NCBI RefSeq assembly: GCF_008120935.1
Contig: NZ_RDBO01000052.1
Location: forward strand, 12,471-48,359
Length of the DNA stretch: 35,889 nucleotides
From: Streptomyces sp. sk2.1
GTDB lineage: Bacteria; Actinomycetota; Actinomycetes; Streptomycetales; Streptomycetaceae
Reading direction: 5' to 3'
Part shown: one piece after another, positions 15,327 to 23,244 of the stretch
Numbering within the stretch: position 1 is the stretch's first letter
How the letters are laid out: each line of letters begins with the position of its first letter
Notes under the pieces: generated by a model
Told to the model about the DNA's origin: nothing
Seen by the model: only the letters and a program-made list of their open reading frames with translations
Database searches by the model: none
Program-made: the position numbers and the translations under genes

Positions 15327-17612
15327 GTGGTGGTCGATGGGGACGCGGTGTTCGGGGCGTTGCTGCGGGAGTTGCGGCTGGGGGCATCGCTGACGCTGGA
15401 GGGCCTGGCCGAGGCGTCGGGGGTGAGCGTGCGGGGCATCGGCGATCTGGAACGGAACCGGCGGGCGGCTCCGCAGCGGCGGACCGTGGCCGCGCTCGCC
15501 GACGGCCTGGGGCTGGGCGAGGAGGACCGGGAGCGGTTGCTGGCCGCCGCCCGGGCCGGACGCAGGCCGGGGTACAGCCCGCTGGGGGTGCGCGCCTTCC
15601 CGCGCGGCATCGACGACTTCGTGGGCCGGGAGCGGGAGTTGGTACGGCTGGCGGGACTCGCCGACCGGGCCGGACCCGGAACGTCGGATTCCGGACAGAT
15701 GGTGGCGGCGGTGTCCGGTCCACCGGGCACGGGCAAGACCACGCTCGCCCTGCACGCCGCCCGGCAGCTCGCGGACCGGTTCCCCGACGGGCAGCTGATG
15801 GTGGACCTGCGCGGCATGGACGATGTCCCGCCCGAACCGGCCGAGTTGATGCTGGGGGTGCTCAAGGCCCTGGGCGTGGCCGACCGGGACCTTGCGAAGG
15901 CCGGGCCGCAGGGGCATCCCGGGCTGTACCGGCAGGTGCTGGCCGACCGCCGGTACCTGCTGGTGCTGGACAACGCCCGGGACGAGGCCCAGGTCCGTCC
16001 GCTGCTGCCCGGCACCGGGGCGGGGATGGTCGTGGTGACCAGCCGGCGGATGCTCACCGGGCTGGAGAGCGTGCACCGCCTGCCGCTGGGCGAGCTGAGC
16101 GGGGAGGAGGCCGCCGCCTTCCTGACCGCCATGGTGGGTACGGAGCGCGCGGGGAGCGATCCGGTGGCACTGGCCGAGGTCGCCCGGCGCTGCGGGCACC
16201 TGCCGCTGGCCCTGCGGGTGGCGGGCAGCTGGCTGGCCACCCGCAGTGGCTGGAGCGTGCGCCGTCTCGCCGACCGCCTCGCCCTCGAGGAACGGCGCCT
16301 GGACACGTTGGCGGCCGGTGACGTGCGGGTGTCGGCCGCCTTCGACCTGTCCTACCGTCAGCTCACCCCCGGGGCGGCCCGGGTGTTCCGGCTGCTCGCC
16401 CTGGTCCCGGGTCCCGACACCGGCGCCGCCTGTGCCGCCCGGCTGACCGGGCAGCCGCTGTTCGACGCCGAGGACGCCCTAGAGGAGCTGGTGGAGACCG
16501 GCCTGCTGGGCACGGACCGGGACCGCTACCGCCTCCACGACCTGCTGCGGCTGTACGCCCGTACCCGCCTGGAGGCCGAGGAGTCCGCCGAGGACGCCGC
16601 ACGGGCCCGCGGGGCGATGCACCGCTGGCTGCTGGAGACCGCGGTGGTGGCCGGCGGCTGGTTCGAGCCCGACCGGGGTGCTCCGCCGGCCTCGTGGCAG
16701 GGCATCGTGGACCTGTCCGACGCGGACCGGGCCCGCGAGTGGATCCAGGACGAGAGCGCCAACTGGCTGGCCGCGCTGCGTCATGCCGCCGCCGAGGGCG
16801 AGCACGCCACCGTGGTCGAGGTGGCCGAGGCCATGCACTGGTTCTCCGACCAGTGGATCTTCTGGGGGCACTGGTCGGAGGTCTTCCGTACCGCGGCCCG
16901 CTCCGCACGTGCCCTGGACGATCCGCTCCTCGAGGCCACCCAGCTCAACTACCACGCCTGGGCCCTCCTCCTGTGCGAGGGCCGCCCCCACGACAGTCTC
17001 GCCCGCGCGGCCCGGGCGCTCGCCGTCGCGGAGCGCGCCGGCGACCCGGCCCAGCAGGCGTGGGCCCACCTCTACACCGCCTGGGCCTTCCGGATCGTCC
17101 ACGACCACACCTCGGCCGCCGATCACAACGGCCGGGCCGCCGCGCTGTTCGAGGCCGCGGGCGACCTCCACGGCGCCCTCCAGTCCATGGCCAGTGCCGC
17201 TGTCGCGCTGCTGGACGCGGGCCGGCCCGAGGAGACGATCGCCGCGTCCCTCCGCACGATCGACTTCCTCGACGAGAACGAGGACCGGCTGGCACCGCAC
17301 ATCGCCCACTTCACCCGGACCAGCGCGAACGCGCGCATGGGCCGCGCCCACGGCCTCGTGGGGCGCTGGGCGCAGGCCGTGGCCCATCTGCGGATCGCCG
17401 TCGACCTCAGCCGCGAGAGCGGCAACGCGGCCACGGGGAGCCACGCGCTGGTGGACCTGGGCAAGGCCCTGCTGGCCGCCGGGGACCGGGACCGTGCCCG
17501 GGAAGCCTTCACCCACTGTCTCTCCCTCGGTTCCGACGCCGACCCCCAGCGCGTCGCCGAGGCCCGGGAGCAGCTCGATTCCCTCGACGCCCCCGGGTCC
17601 GGGAGCGACTGA
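15327..17612 (+). CDS. XRE-type HTH / NB-ARC ATPase / TPR regulator (STAND family)
   Basis: The 761-residue protein starts at GTG 15327 after a purine-rich GGAGCAAGGGGA. An N-terminal XRE-type HTH (about 8-60: LRELRLGASLTLEGLAEASG, VSVRGIGDLERNRRAAP) is followed by an NB-ARC ATPase with Walker A GPPGTGKTT (131-139), Walker B LLVLDNA (211-217), VVVTSR, and the GLPLAL-like HLPLALRVAGSW. The winged-helix part and C-terminal TPR-like helices (about 440-745) follow. It resembles the DNA-binding STAND regulators of streptomycetes but lacks the BTAD domain of AfsR-type SARPs. Such proteins switch by nucleotide binding upon ligand sensing. A strong terminator follows, so the gene is probably monocistronic. 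Confidence 0.92.
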   Translation: MVVDGDAVFGALLRELRLGASLTLEGLAEASGVSVRGIGDLERNRRAAPQRRTVAALADGLGLGEEDRERLLAAARAGRRPGYSPLGVRAFPRGIDDFVGRERELVRLAGLADRAGPGTSDSGQMVAAVSGPPGTGKTTLALHAARQLADRFPDGQLMVDLRGMDDVPPEPAELMLGVLKALGVADRDLAKAGPQGHPGLYRQVLADRRYLLVLDNARDEAQVRPLLPGTGAGMVVVTSRRMLTGLESVHRLPLGELSGEEAAAFLTAMVGTERAGSDPVALAEVARRCGHLPLALRVAGSWLATRSGWSVRRLADRLALEERRLDTLAAGDVRVSAAFDLSYRQLTPGAARVFRLLALVPGPDTGAACAARLTGQPLFDAEDALEELVETGLLGTDRDRYRLHDLLRLYARTRLEAEESAEDAARARGAMHRWLLETAVVAGGWFEPDRGAPPASWQGIVDLSDADRAREWIQDESANWLAALRHAAAEGEHATVVEVAEAMHWFSDQWIFWGHWSEVFRTAARSARALDDPLLEATQLNYHAWALLLCEGRPHDSLARAARALAVAERAGDPAQQAWAHLYTAWAFRIVHDHTSAADHNGRAAALFEAAGDLHGALQSMASAAVALLDAGRPEETIAASLRTIDFLDENEDRLAPHIAHFTRTSANARMGRAHGLVGRWAQAVAHLRIAVDLSRESGNAATGSHALVDLGKALLAAGDRDRAREAFTHCLSLGSDADPQRVAEAREQLDSLDAPGSGSD

Positions 17613-17633
17613 CCCCGGCACCTCTTGAAGAAC

Positions 17634-17677
17634 CACGGGGCCCACCCGCCGAAGGCATCGGCAGGGTGGGCCCCGTG
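17634..17677 (+). terminator. Terminator hairpin after the NB-ARC gene
   Basis: Perfect 14-bp arms, CACGGGGCCCACCC at 17634-17647 and its complement at 17664-17677, enclose a 16-base loop. It begins 21 bases after the stop codon. There is no U-run, as is usual for streptomycete terminators. Confidence 0.8.
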
Positions 17678-17727
17678 CTTCCGGCCCGCGCACACCCACC
17701 CTGGCACGACGGCCATCGCCCTTCTTT

Positions 17728-17806
17728 CCTTCCTGCGCACCACCTCTTTCCTTCCGGCGCACCGCTTCTTCCCTTCCGGCGCACCTCGCTGTTCCGGTGG
17801 CGCACC
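17728..17806 (+). repeat. Four imperfect direct repeats with 22-bp period upstream of the araC-type gene
   Basis: CCTTCCTGCGCACC (17728), CCTTCCGGCGCACC (17750) and CCTTCCGGCGCACC (17772) are spaced exactly 22 bp. A fourth degenerate copy, GTTCCGGTGGCGCACC, runs 17791-17806. The conserved core is GCGCACC. AraC-family proteins commonly bind direct half-sites about two helical turns apart, so this may be an autoregulatory operator. Confidence 0.6.
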
Positions 17807-17988
17807 GCGCCGGGCCGCGCCCGTCACGCTGTTTCTTTCTGCCTGTGTTGTGCCTGGAGCCCCGGGTGACCGGCTGCTTGGCTTCTCACCGGGGAACGGG
17901 ACGCCACGGCGGCCCGCTCCCGGAAGGTGTCGGCTGTCCGTGCGGTCCCCTCGGCTTCGCCGTACCGCACGGGTGGAGGGAGAAACAG

Positions 17989-19002
17989 TTGAGTCCGGTG
18001 ATGACGACCGCGTCCGTTCCCGACCGGGACAAGGTCGCCTATTGGAGTGACGCGGTGGGGAAGGCGCTGGTACCGATGGCCGTCGCGCCGCGGGGCGACG
18101 GCCCGTTCTCCGGACGGCTCACGACCGACCGCATCGGGTGCCTGCGGGTGTCCACCATGGAGGCCGACGCGAAGCGGGTCAGCCGTACGCCGGCGCTCAT
18201 CGCGCGGTCGTCCGAGGCGCTCGTGGCGGTCGGCATCCAGGTGTCGGGCACGGCGACCCTCCTCCAGGACGGCCGGCGGGCCGAGGTGGGCGAGGGCGAC
18301 CTCGTGGTGTACGACACGACGCGGCCCTACTCCTTCGACTACCCCGAACGGTTCTCCGCCCACGTCTTCCAGGTGCCCCACCAGGCCCTGAGCGCGCCGG
18401 ACGCCGACATCCGCCAGGTCACCGGCACCGTCGTCGGGCCCGCCGACGGTTTCGGTGCGGCACTGCTGCCCTTCCTGAGCGCACTGGCCACCTCGGCGCG
18501 CTCGTACTCCCCGGTCGTCGGCGGCAAGCTGGCGGGCGGCGTCGTCGATCTGCTCGACACCCTGGTGGCCGAGCGGACGCTGCGGGCCCCCGCGGACACG
18601 GACACCGCCCGCGGCCACCTCGTACGGCGCGTCCGTGAGCACATCGATCGCCATCTGGGTGATCCGGCCCTGTCGCCGGAGAGCATCGCGAGGGCCCAGC
18701 ACATCTCCGTCCGGTATCTGCACCGGGTCTTCGAGGGCGAGGGGGTGACGGTCGGGCGGCTGATCCAGCAACGTCGTCTGGAGGAGTGCGCACGCGAGCT
18801 GGCCCGCCGCGGCCGGACGGCCCCGACCGTGTCCGCGGTGGCCCAGCGGTGGGGTTTCGTGAACCCCGCCCACTTCAGCCGGGCCTTTCGCGCCGCTTAC
18901 GGCCTCTCCCCCCGTGAATGGCGCAGCCTGCGCACCGACGGCGACGGGGCCGTGCCGGGGCGCCCGGTCGCGGCCGCCCTCACCGGTGCCGGGCACCGGT
19001 AG
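17989..19002 (+). CDS. AraC-family transcriptional regulator with AraC_binding_2-type sensor domain
   Basis: Starting at TTG 17989, 8 bases after GGAGGG, the protein is 337 residues; GTG 17998 and ATG 18001 are alternatives. The N-terminal cupin-like domain (FSGRLTTDRIGCLRVST; LVAVGIQVSGTATLLQDGRRAEVGEGDLVVYDTTRPY in two blocks) matches the AraC_binding_2 style found in NitR/FeaR-like regulators. The C-terminal double HTH (about 225-325) includes RVREHIDRHLGDPALSPESIA, YLHRVFEGEG and VSAVAQRWGFVNPAHFSRAF. It probably activates genes upon binding a small molecule. The adjacent stress/detoxification genes are plausible targets, because repeats of matching 22-bp spacing occur in two of their promoters. 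Confidence 0.92.
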   Translation: MSPVMTTASVPDRDKVAYWSDAVGKALVPMAVAPRGDGPFSGRLTTDRIGCLRVSTMEADAKRVSRTPALIARSSEALVAVGIQVSGTATLLQDGRRAEVGEGDLVVYDTTRPYSFDYPERFSAHVFQVPHQALSAPDADIRQVTGTVVGPADGFGAALLPFLSALATSARSYSPVVGGKLAGGVVDLLDTLVAERTLRAPADTDTARGHLVRRVREHIDRHLGDPALSPESIARAQHISVRYLHRVFEGEGVTVGRLIQQRRLEECARELARRGRTAPTVSAVAQRWGFVNPAHFSRAFRAAYGLSPREWRSLRTDGDGAVPGRPVAAALTGAGHR

Positions 19003-19047
19003 CCGCCGTGCCGCCGGTCCCGTACGGCCGCGGCGGGCTCCCCGGGG

Positions 19048-19098
19048 CGCCGTCCCGGCCGGACCCCGCCCGTGCGGGGCGGGTGGGCCGGGACGGCG
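19048..19098. terminator. Bidirectional terminator between araC-type and GNAT genes
   Basis: Perfect 13-bp arms (CGCCGTCCCGGCC at 19048-19060; complement at 19086-19098) enclose a second G/C-rich inverted repeat (19064-19069 with 19074-19079). It lies between two convergent genes and can serve both. Confidence 0.8.
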
Positions 19099-19105
19099 GG
19101 AGCGG

Positions 19106-19447
19106 TCAGTGCGCCAGCACGCCCTTCAGCCACTTCAGGACCTCGGGGGTCACCGGGGCGGTGATGTCGGCGAACTCCTCGTGCTTCTTGAGGAACTTCG
19201 CCACGTAGGGGCAGACCGGCACGACGCGCTTCCCCGAGGCGCGTACGTCGTCCAGCGCCTGCCGCACGAGTGCCGAGGCCAGGCCCTGTCCGGCGAAGGC
19301 CTCGCCCGTCTCGGTGTGGTAGAAGACGCGCTGTTCGTCGCGGTCGCGGTACTCGGTGAGGCCGGCGGTCACGCCGTCGACCAGGATCTCGTAGCGGTGC
19401 TCGGAGTCCACTCGCTGGACGACCGGAGCGGCGGCGGGCTGTGTCAT
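19106..19447 (-). CDS. GNAT-family N-acetyltransferase, YjdJ/NATD1-like
   Basis: This 113-residue protein is the size of the compact GCN5-related acetyltransferases of the YjdJ type. The acetyl-CoA-binding loop reads EAFAGQGLASALVRQALDD (about 48-66), preceded by the HTETG strand and followed by VVPVCPYVAKFLKKH, the hallmark C-terminal segment of this subfamily. Its start lies 10 bp after the pirin stop, so the two share an operon. The acceptor substrate is unknown. Confidence 0.9.
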   Translation of the reverse strand: MTQPAAAPVVQRVDSEHRYEILVDGVTAGLTEYRDRDEQRVFYHTETGEAFAGQGLASALVRQALDDVRASGKRVVPVCPYVAKFLKKHEEFADITAPVTPEVLKWLKGVLAH

Positions 19448-19457
19448 CGTGGGCCTC

Positions 19458-20438
19458 TCAGTGGTGCGCCGGGTTGCGGCGCGGTGCGATGCGGATGTTG
19501 GGAAGTACGGGTGCGGGCAGGCGGTCGCCGTCGTAGCCGTCGACCTCGCCGAAGCGGTCGGACGCGTTCTGCCACGCCTCCCTGGCCTCGACGATGTCCT
19601 CGTGGCTCCGGCCGATGAAGTTCCACCACATGACGATCCGTTCCTCGAACGGTGTTCCCCCGAGCAGGATGACCCGCGCGACGGAGTCCGTCCCGTTCGT
19701 CAGCGTCAGCGTGTCGTTCCCCGTGCCGAGGTATCCCAGCTCCGCCGGGCGCAGGGTCGTCCCGGCGACGTGCACGTCCCCGTGGTCGACGAGGACGCCG
19801 TGCTCGAAGCCGGTGTCGACGGCGAGTTCGGTCGTCGAGTGCGGGTCGAGGAGGAGTTCGGCGCCGAGCAGCGGGGTGAAGGTGCGCACCGGGGAGGTGT
19901 CCCCCGCCAGTGCCCCCAGGAACACCCTGATCTCGGCCCCGCCGACCCGGACCGGGGCCGGGACGTGGTGCTGGAAGTCACGTCCGGTGTTCCGGTGTTC
20001 CTCGGGGAGCACCACCCACAGCTGGACGCCGTGCAGGGTCGTGGTGCGGGCGGTGGAGACCTCCGAGTGGCTGATGCCGTGGCCGCCCGTCATGAGGTTC
20101 AGCTCGCCGGGTCGCACGAAGGCGTGGTTGCCCATGCTGTCCCGGTGCTCGATCTCCCCGCTGAACAGCCAGCTGACCGTCTGCAGGCCGATGTGGGGAT
20201 GGGGTGCGACGTCCATGCCGCCGGTGTCGGCGACGTCGTCGGGGCCGTAGTGGTCGGCGAAGCACCAGGCGCCGATCGTCGTCCGGGCCCGCTGCGGCAG
20301 CGTGCGCCGTACCGTCATCGCCCTCGGGCCGCCCAGCGGGACGTCCCGAGCTCCGAGCACCTCGATCACCGGCGGGTGTTCACCGTGGTCGAAGGCCGCC
20401 CGGGGCGGTCCTGCGGGCCCCTTCTCGGCGTCGTTCAT
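19458..20438 (-). CDS. Pirin family protein
   Basis: This 326-residue bicupin has pirin metal ligands in the N-terminal cupin: the HPHIGLQTVSWL motif (histidines near residues 80 and 82) and GHGISHSE (His and Glu near 124 and 126). The C-terminal half has the pirin C domain (VRVGGAEIRVFLGALAG, FEERIVMWWNFIGRS). Some bacterial pirins have quercetinase or redox-sensing roles; which applies here is unknown. ATG 20438 is preferred over GTG 20441 because GGGAGGGG lies 6 bases before it. It is cotranscribed with the GNAT gene and divergent from the AhpD-like gene. Confidence 0.94.
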   Translation of the reverse strand: MNDAEKGPAGPPRAAFDHGEHPPVIEVLGARDVPLGGPRAMTVRRTLPQRARTTIGAWCFADHYGPDDVADTGGMDVAPHPHIGLQTVSWLFSGEIEHRDSMGNHAFVRPGELNLMTGGHGISHSEVSTARTTTLHGVQLWVVLPEEHRNTGRDFQHHVPAPVRVGGAEIRVFLGALAGDTSPVRTFTPLLGAELLLDPHSTTELAVDTGFEHGVLVDHGDVHVAGTTLRPAELGYLGTGNDTLTLTNGTDSVARVILLGGTPFEERIVMWWNFIGRSHEDIVEAREAWQNASDRFGEVDGYDGDRLPAPVLPNIRIAPRRNPAHH

Positions 20439-20441
20439 CAC

Positions 20442-20558
20442 ACGCCCCTCCCAAAAATGGTTTCATGTTCAATAATTATGCCCGATGGTAGGCCGATGCT
20501 CCGTCGGGCGCACGGCGAAACGAGCGAGGATCGGGCAGGTCCGGTGAAGGAGTCCAGG
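20442..20558. promoter_or_regulatory. Shared divergent promoter of pirin and AhpD-like genes
   Basis: The gap contains one of the few AT-rich patches of the window (20453-20482), including the 8-bp palindrome ATAATTAT (20472-20479). On the minus strand CATAAT (20480-20475) could be the pirin -10. No good -35 hexamer was found in either direction, so the exact promoters are uncertain. Being shared, it likely gives joint control of both genes. Confidence 0.5.
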
Positions 20559-21047
20559 TTGAGTGACACGGCGGCGGGCCCCGTGAGCGAGCGGGTCTTC
20601 GTGGACAAGCAGAGTCCGAGCGCGTACCGCGCCCTGGTCGAGACGTCCGGCGCGGTCCGCGCGGTCGCCGCCGACGCGGGGCTGGACCGGGTGCTGGTGG
20701 AGCTGGTCAACCTCCGCGTGTCGCAGATCAACAACTGCGCCTACTGCCTCGATGTGCACACCCGGGCCGCACTGCGCGCGGGTGAGACCACCCGGCGCCT
20801 GGGCGTGCTGGCCGCCTGGCGCGACACCGAACTGTTCACGGCACGTGAACGCGCGGCGCTCGCGCTGGCGGAGGCGACCACCGAGCCCGCGAACGCCCTC
20901 GCGCAGGAGAGCGCCTACGCCGAGGCCCGCCGGACCCTCACCGACGACGAGATCTCCGCGGTGATATGGGTGGCGATCACCATCAACGCGTTCAACCGGG
21001 TCTCCATCCTGAGCAAGCACCCCGTGCGCGAGGCCCCTCAGCGCTGA
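20559..21047 (+). CDS. AhpD-like carboxymuconolactone decarboxylase/alkylhydroperoxidase-family protein
   Basis: The protein is 162 residues from TTG 20559, which follows GAAGGAG (20546-20552) by 6 bases; GTG 20544 and ATG 20478 are in-frame alternatives. The AhpD-type active site NNCAYCLDVHT provides the redox cysteine pair C60 and C63 and the proton-relay H67. The rest is helical and matches the single-domain family members that reduce peroxides or act as thiol peroxidases. It is divergent from pirin, another redox-linked protein, and ends at a bidirectional terminator. Confidence 0.92.
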   Translation: MSDTAAGPVSERVFVDKQSPSAYRALVETSGAVRAVAADAGLDRVLVELVNLRVSQINNCAYCLDVHTRAALRAGETTRRLGVLAAWRDTELFTARERAALALAEATTEPANALAQESAYAEARRTLTDDEISAVIWVAITINAFNRVSILSKHPVREAPQR

Positions 21048-21069
21048 GCGGGGGTGTCCTCCCCGCTGC

Positions 21070-21098
21070 CGGGAGGGCCGGGGTGCCCGGCCCTCCCG
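21070..21098. terminator. Bidirectional terminator between AhpD-like and YoaK genes
   Basis: A perfect 13-bp hairpin with 3-base loop: arms CGGGAGGGCCGGG (21070-21082) and its complement (21086-21098). It lies in the 68-bp gap between two convergent genes. Confidence 0.85.
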
Positions 21099-21115
21099 CG
21101 GGACGGCGGTCCGGC

Positions 21116-21853
21116 TCATGCCCCGGGTCCGGCCCAGGTAACACCGGGGGCCGAGAGCCGGCGGGTGACCGCGGACACCACCACGAGCAGCGCCGCCGCC
21201 AGGACCAGGACCGGGAGGAGTCCTGCGTGGGCCAGGAGCACGGCACCTCCGAGGGCTCCGAGGAACATGGCCAGCACGGACAGGATCCGCCGCCCGGGGC
21301 GGGGGCCGGGCCCGCCCGCCGGGGCGGAGTCCGCGGCCAGCCCCGTCAGGGTCAGGGTCAGCACCGTCGTCGTGAGGTCCGGGACTCCGAGGCGCCTGGC
21401 GACCGCGTTCTGCAGCCCCATGGCGAGGCCGAGGAGCACGATCAGGGCGTACCGGACCTCCCCGGACACGCCGTCGCGCGAGAGCCCGACGACGACGGCC
21501 GCCGCCGCGACGAGCACCGTCTGGAGCGCCGTGGCGAGGGCCAGCAACCGCCCGCGGTGCGCCGTGAACCGATTGGCGAGCCGGCCGCCCGCCAGCGCGC
21601 CGGCGAGGAACGCGGCCATCGACACGACGGAGGCGGGCGCGGACAGCCCCTCGGCGCCCGCCAGGGCGAACCCCAGGAACACCACGTTGCCGGTCATGTT
21701 GGCGACGAAGACGCGCCCGAGTGCCAGATAGCTGACGGCGTCGACCAGGCCGGTCACCACCGTCAGCGCCAGCATGAGCGGTGGCAGCGGGCCGTGCCGG
21801 TCCTCCCGGGGCGGGGCCAGCGTACGGGCCATGTCAGTCAGCAGTTTGCGCAT
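21116..21853 (-). CDS. YoaK/DUF1275 family membrane protein
   Basis: This 245-residue protein has about six hydrophobic segments with the family signatures TGLVDAVSYLALGRVFVANMTGN (read in parts near 34-56) and GLAMGLQNAVARRLGVPDLTTTVLT. Members are transporter-like membrane proteins of unknown substrate. The ATG at 21853 is preceded by GGAAGGAG within the coding end of the DoxX gene; the two overlap by 20 bp, so translation is probably coupled. It is the last gene of the amidohydrolase-isochorismatase-DoxX-YoaK series. Confidence 0.92.
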   Translation of the reverse strand: MRKLLTDMARTLAPPREDRHGPLPPLMLALTVVTGLVDAVSYLALGRVFVANMTGNVVFLGFALAGAEGLSAPASVVSMAAFLAGALAGGRLANRFTAHRGRLLALATALQTVLVAAAAVVVGLSRDGVSGEVRYALIVLLGLAMGLQNAVARRLGVPDLTTTVLTLTLTGLAADSAPAGGPGPRPGRRILSVLAMFLGALGGAVLLAHAGLLPVLVLAAALLVVVSAVTRRLSAPGVTWAGPGA

Positions 21854-22403
21854 ACCGGCTCCTTCCCCTTCCGGCCGGGAAACCCTCGCTCGGGGGACTT
21901 CCGGCCGGGGGACTTCCGGCCGGGGGGCGGTGCAGCAGCACCCGGGTGAGCAGTCCGCTCATCGGGCCGGCCACGAGGGCCACGACCGGGACCCACCAGG
22001 GCCAGGGGGTCAGCGCCAGGGCGTGGTCGGCCGACCAGCGGCCCGGCCCGGTGAGGGCGAGGGCCCCGGCGACCACGACGAGGACCAGCGGGTACTCGTA
22101 GCCGTCGTTCTGCACCCAGAGCCCGTTGGGCCGTTTGACGGTGCCGGCGACCGTCATCACGCCCATGGCGGCCATCGCCGCCGCGGGGGTGAGCAGACCG
22201 GCCGCCAGGAACAGGCCGGCGCCGATCTGGCTGCCGCCCGCGGCGAGCGCGGTGAGCCCGCCGCCGCGGAAGCCGTCGCGGCGGAACTCCTCCGTCCCGC
22301 CCGCCAGGCCGTGGCCGCCCAGCCCGAAACTGACCTTCTGCACCCCGTGTCCGGCGATGAGGAGCCCCACCGCCAGCCGGAGGACCAACAGTCCGATGTC
22401 CAT
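21834..22403 (-). CDS. DoxX family membrane protein
   Basis: This 189-residue protein starts at ATG 22403 (MDIGLLVLRLAVGLL). It has four hydrophobic segments and DoxX hallmarks: an early GHGVQKVSFGLGGHGLAG, the GAGLFLAAGLLTPAAA helix, and NGLWVQNDGYEYPLVLV. DoxX proteins are linked to redox and thiosulfate or reactive-oxygen handling in some bacteria. The tail carries a short Pro-Ala-Gly-Ser-Pro repeat encoded by a 15-bp tandem repeat (21897-21926). It starts 46 bp after the isochorismatase stop and overlaps the YoaK gene. Confidence 0.9.
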   Translation of the reverse strand: MDIGLLVLRLAVGLLIAGHGVQKVSFGLGGHGLAGGTEEFRRDGFRGGGLTALAAGGSQIGAGLFLAAGLLTPAAAMAAMGVMTVAGTVKRPNGLWVQNDGYEYPLVLVVVAGALALTGPGRWSADHALALTPWPWWVPVVALVAGPMSGLLTRVLLHRPPAGSPPAGSPPSEGFPAGRGRSRYAQTAD

Positions 22404-22449
22404 CGCGTTCCCGCCCGTTCCCGACGTTCCGTCCGTGCCCGGCCGATGG

Positions 22450-23112
22450 TCAGCCGGCCGCGTGGGCGCCGATGACGGCCTGCGCGTAGACCAGGCCCAG
22501 ACCGTAGGCACCGCCGTGCTCCTTCACCACCTCCGTGACGGGAACGTACGTCTCCTCCCGCGCCCAGTCGCGCTGGAGTTCGAGCAGCACCTGCACCCAG
22601 GTCACCGGGACGGCACCGCCCCGGATCATGCGCTGGACGGCGTGCTCGTGGGCCTGCGGGCTGACGCCGCCGGACGCGTCCGTGACGACGTAGACCTCGT
22701 ACCCCTGGGAGATGGCGGACAGCGTGGGCAGTACGACGCAGACCTCGGTCCACAGACCCGCGATGACGAGCTTCCTGCGGCCGGTCGCCCGGACGGCCTC
22801 GACGAACTCGGCGTCCTCCCAGGCGTTCATCGTGGTCCGGTCGATGATCCTCTCGTCGGGGAACGCCTCGGCCAGGCCGGGCAGGATCGGGCCGGAGAAG
22901 GATTCGGCGGCCACGGTGCTCAGGACCACCGGGACGTCGAACACCTTGGCCGCCTCGGCCAGCCCCAGGGTGGAGTTGATGATGGCGGTGCGGTCGCCGC
23001 TCCCCGTGCCGAAGAACATCTGCGGCTGGTGGTCCACGAACAGCACGGCGCAGTTGTCGGGGGTCAGCAGGTCGGGGCCGGGAGCCGCGGTGACCTCGGA
23101 GATGTCGAACAT
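22450..23112 (-). CDS. Isochorismatase-family (YcaC-like) cysteine hydrolase
   Basis: This cytosolic hydrolase of about 220 residues has the catalytic aspartate in LFVDHQPQ and the nucleophile cysteine in AGLWTEVCV, followed by YEVYVVTDASGG, as in YcaC-type members of the isochorismatase-like superfamily. The MNAWED segment also matches that subgroup. ATG 23112 is preferred because AAAGG lies a few bases upstream; ATG 23127 would add five residues. The physiological substrate of YcaC-like enzymes is not settled. It lies downstream of the amidohydrolase gene (about 130 bp) and upstream of DoxX. Confidence 0.92.
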   Translation of the reverse strand: MFDISEVTAAPGPDLLTPDNCAVLFVDHQPQMFFGTGSGDRTAIINSTLGLAEAAKVFDVPVVLSTVAAESFSGPILPGLAEAFPDERIIDRTTMNAWEDAEFVEAVRATGRRKLVIAGLWTEVCVVLPTLSAISQGYEVYVVTDASGGVSPQAHEHAVQRMIRGGAVPVTWVQVLLELQRDWAREETYVPVTEVVKEHGGAYGLGLVYAQAVIGAHAAG

Positions 23113-23244
23113 GGGAGTGCCTTTCATGGGTGGGTGGGTGCGGACGGGTGCCCGCTTCCGCGCACGGCCGCCGTTCGGCGGAGCGCGATGGAGTGGAGTG
23201 GTGTCCCGGGAGGGGCGGCCCGTGGCCGGGCCCCGCCCGGGAGG

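Larger units (their letters stand above)
17613..17988. other. Intergenic region with terminator and 22-bp repeats before the araC-type gene
   Basis: This 376-base gene-free stretch holds, in order, a perfect 14-bp terminator hairpin, four imperfect repeats with about 22-bp period, and the leader of the araC-type gene ending in GGAGGG at 17975-17980. Open frames across it are Arg/Pro-rich and unconvincing. Confidence 0.75.

Noticed and set aside
21897..21926. 15-bp tandem repeat at the end of the DoxX gene as a regulatory element
   Set aside because: It is coding and simply yields a Pro-Ala-Gly-Ser-Pro repeat in the hydrophilic tail.
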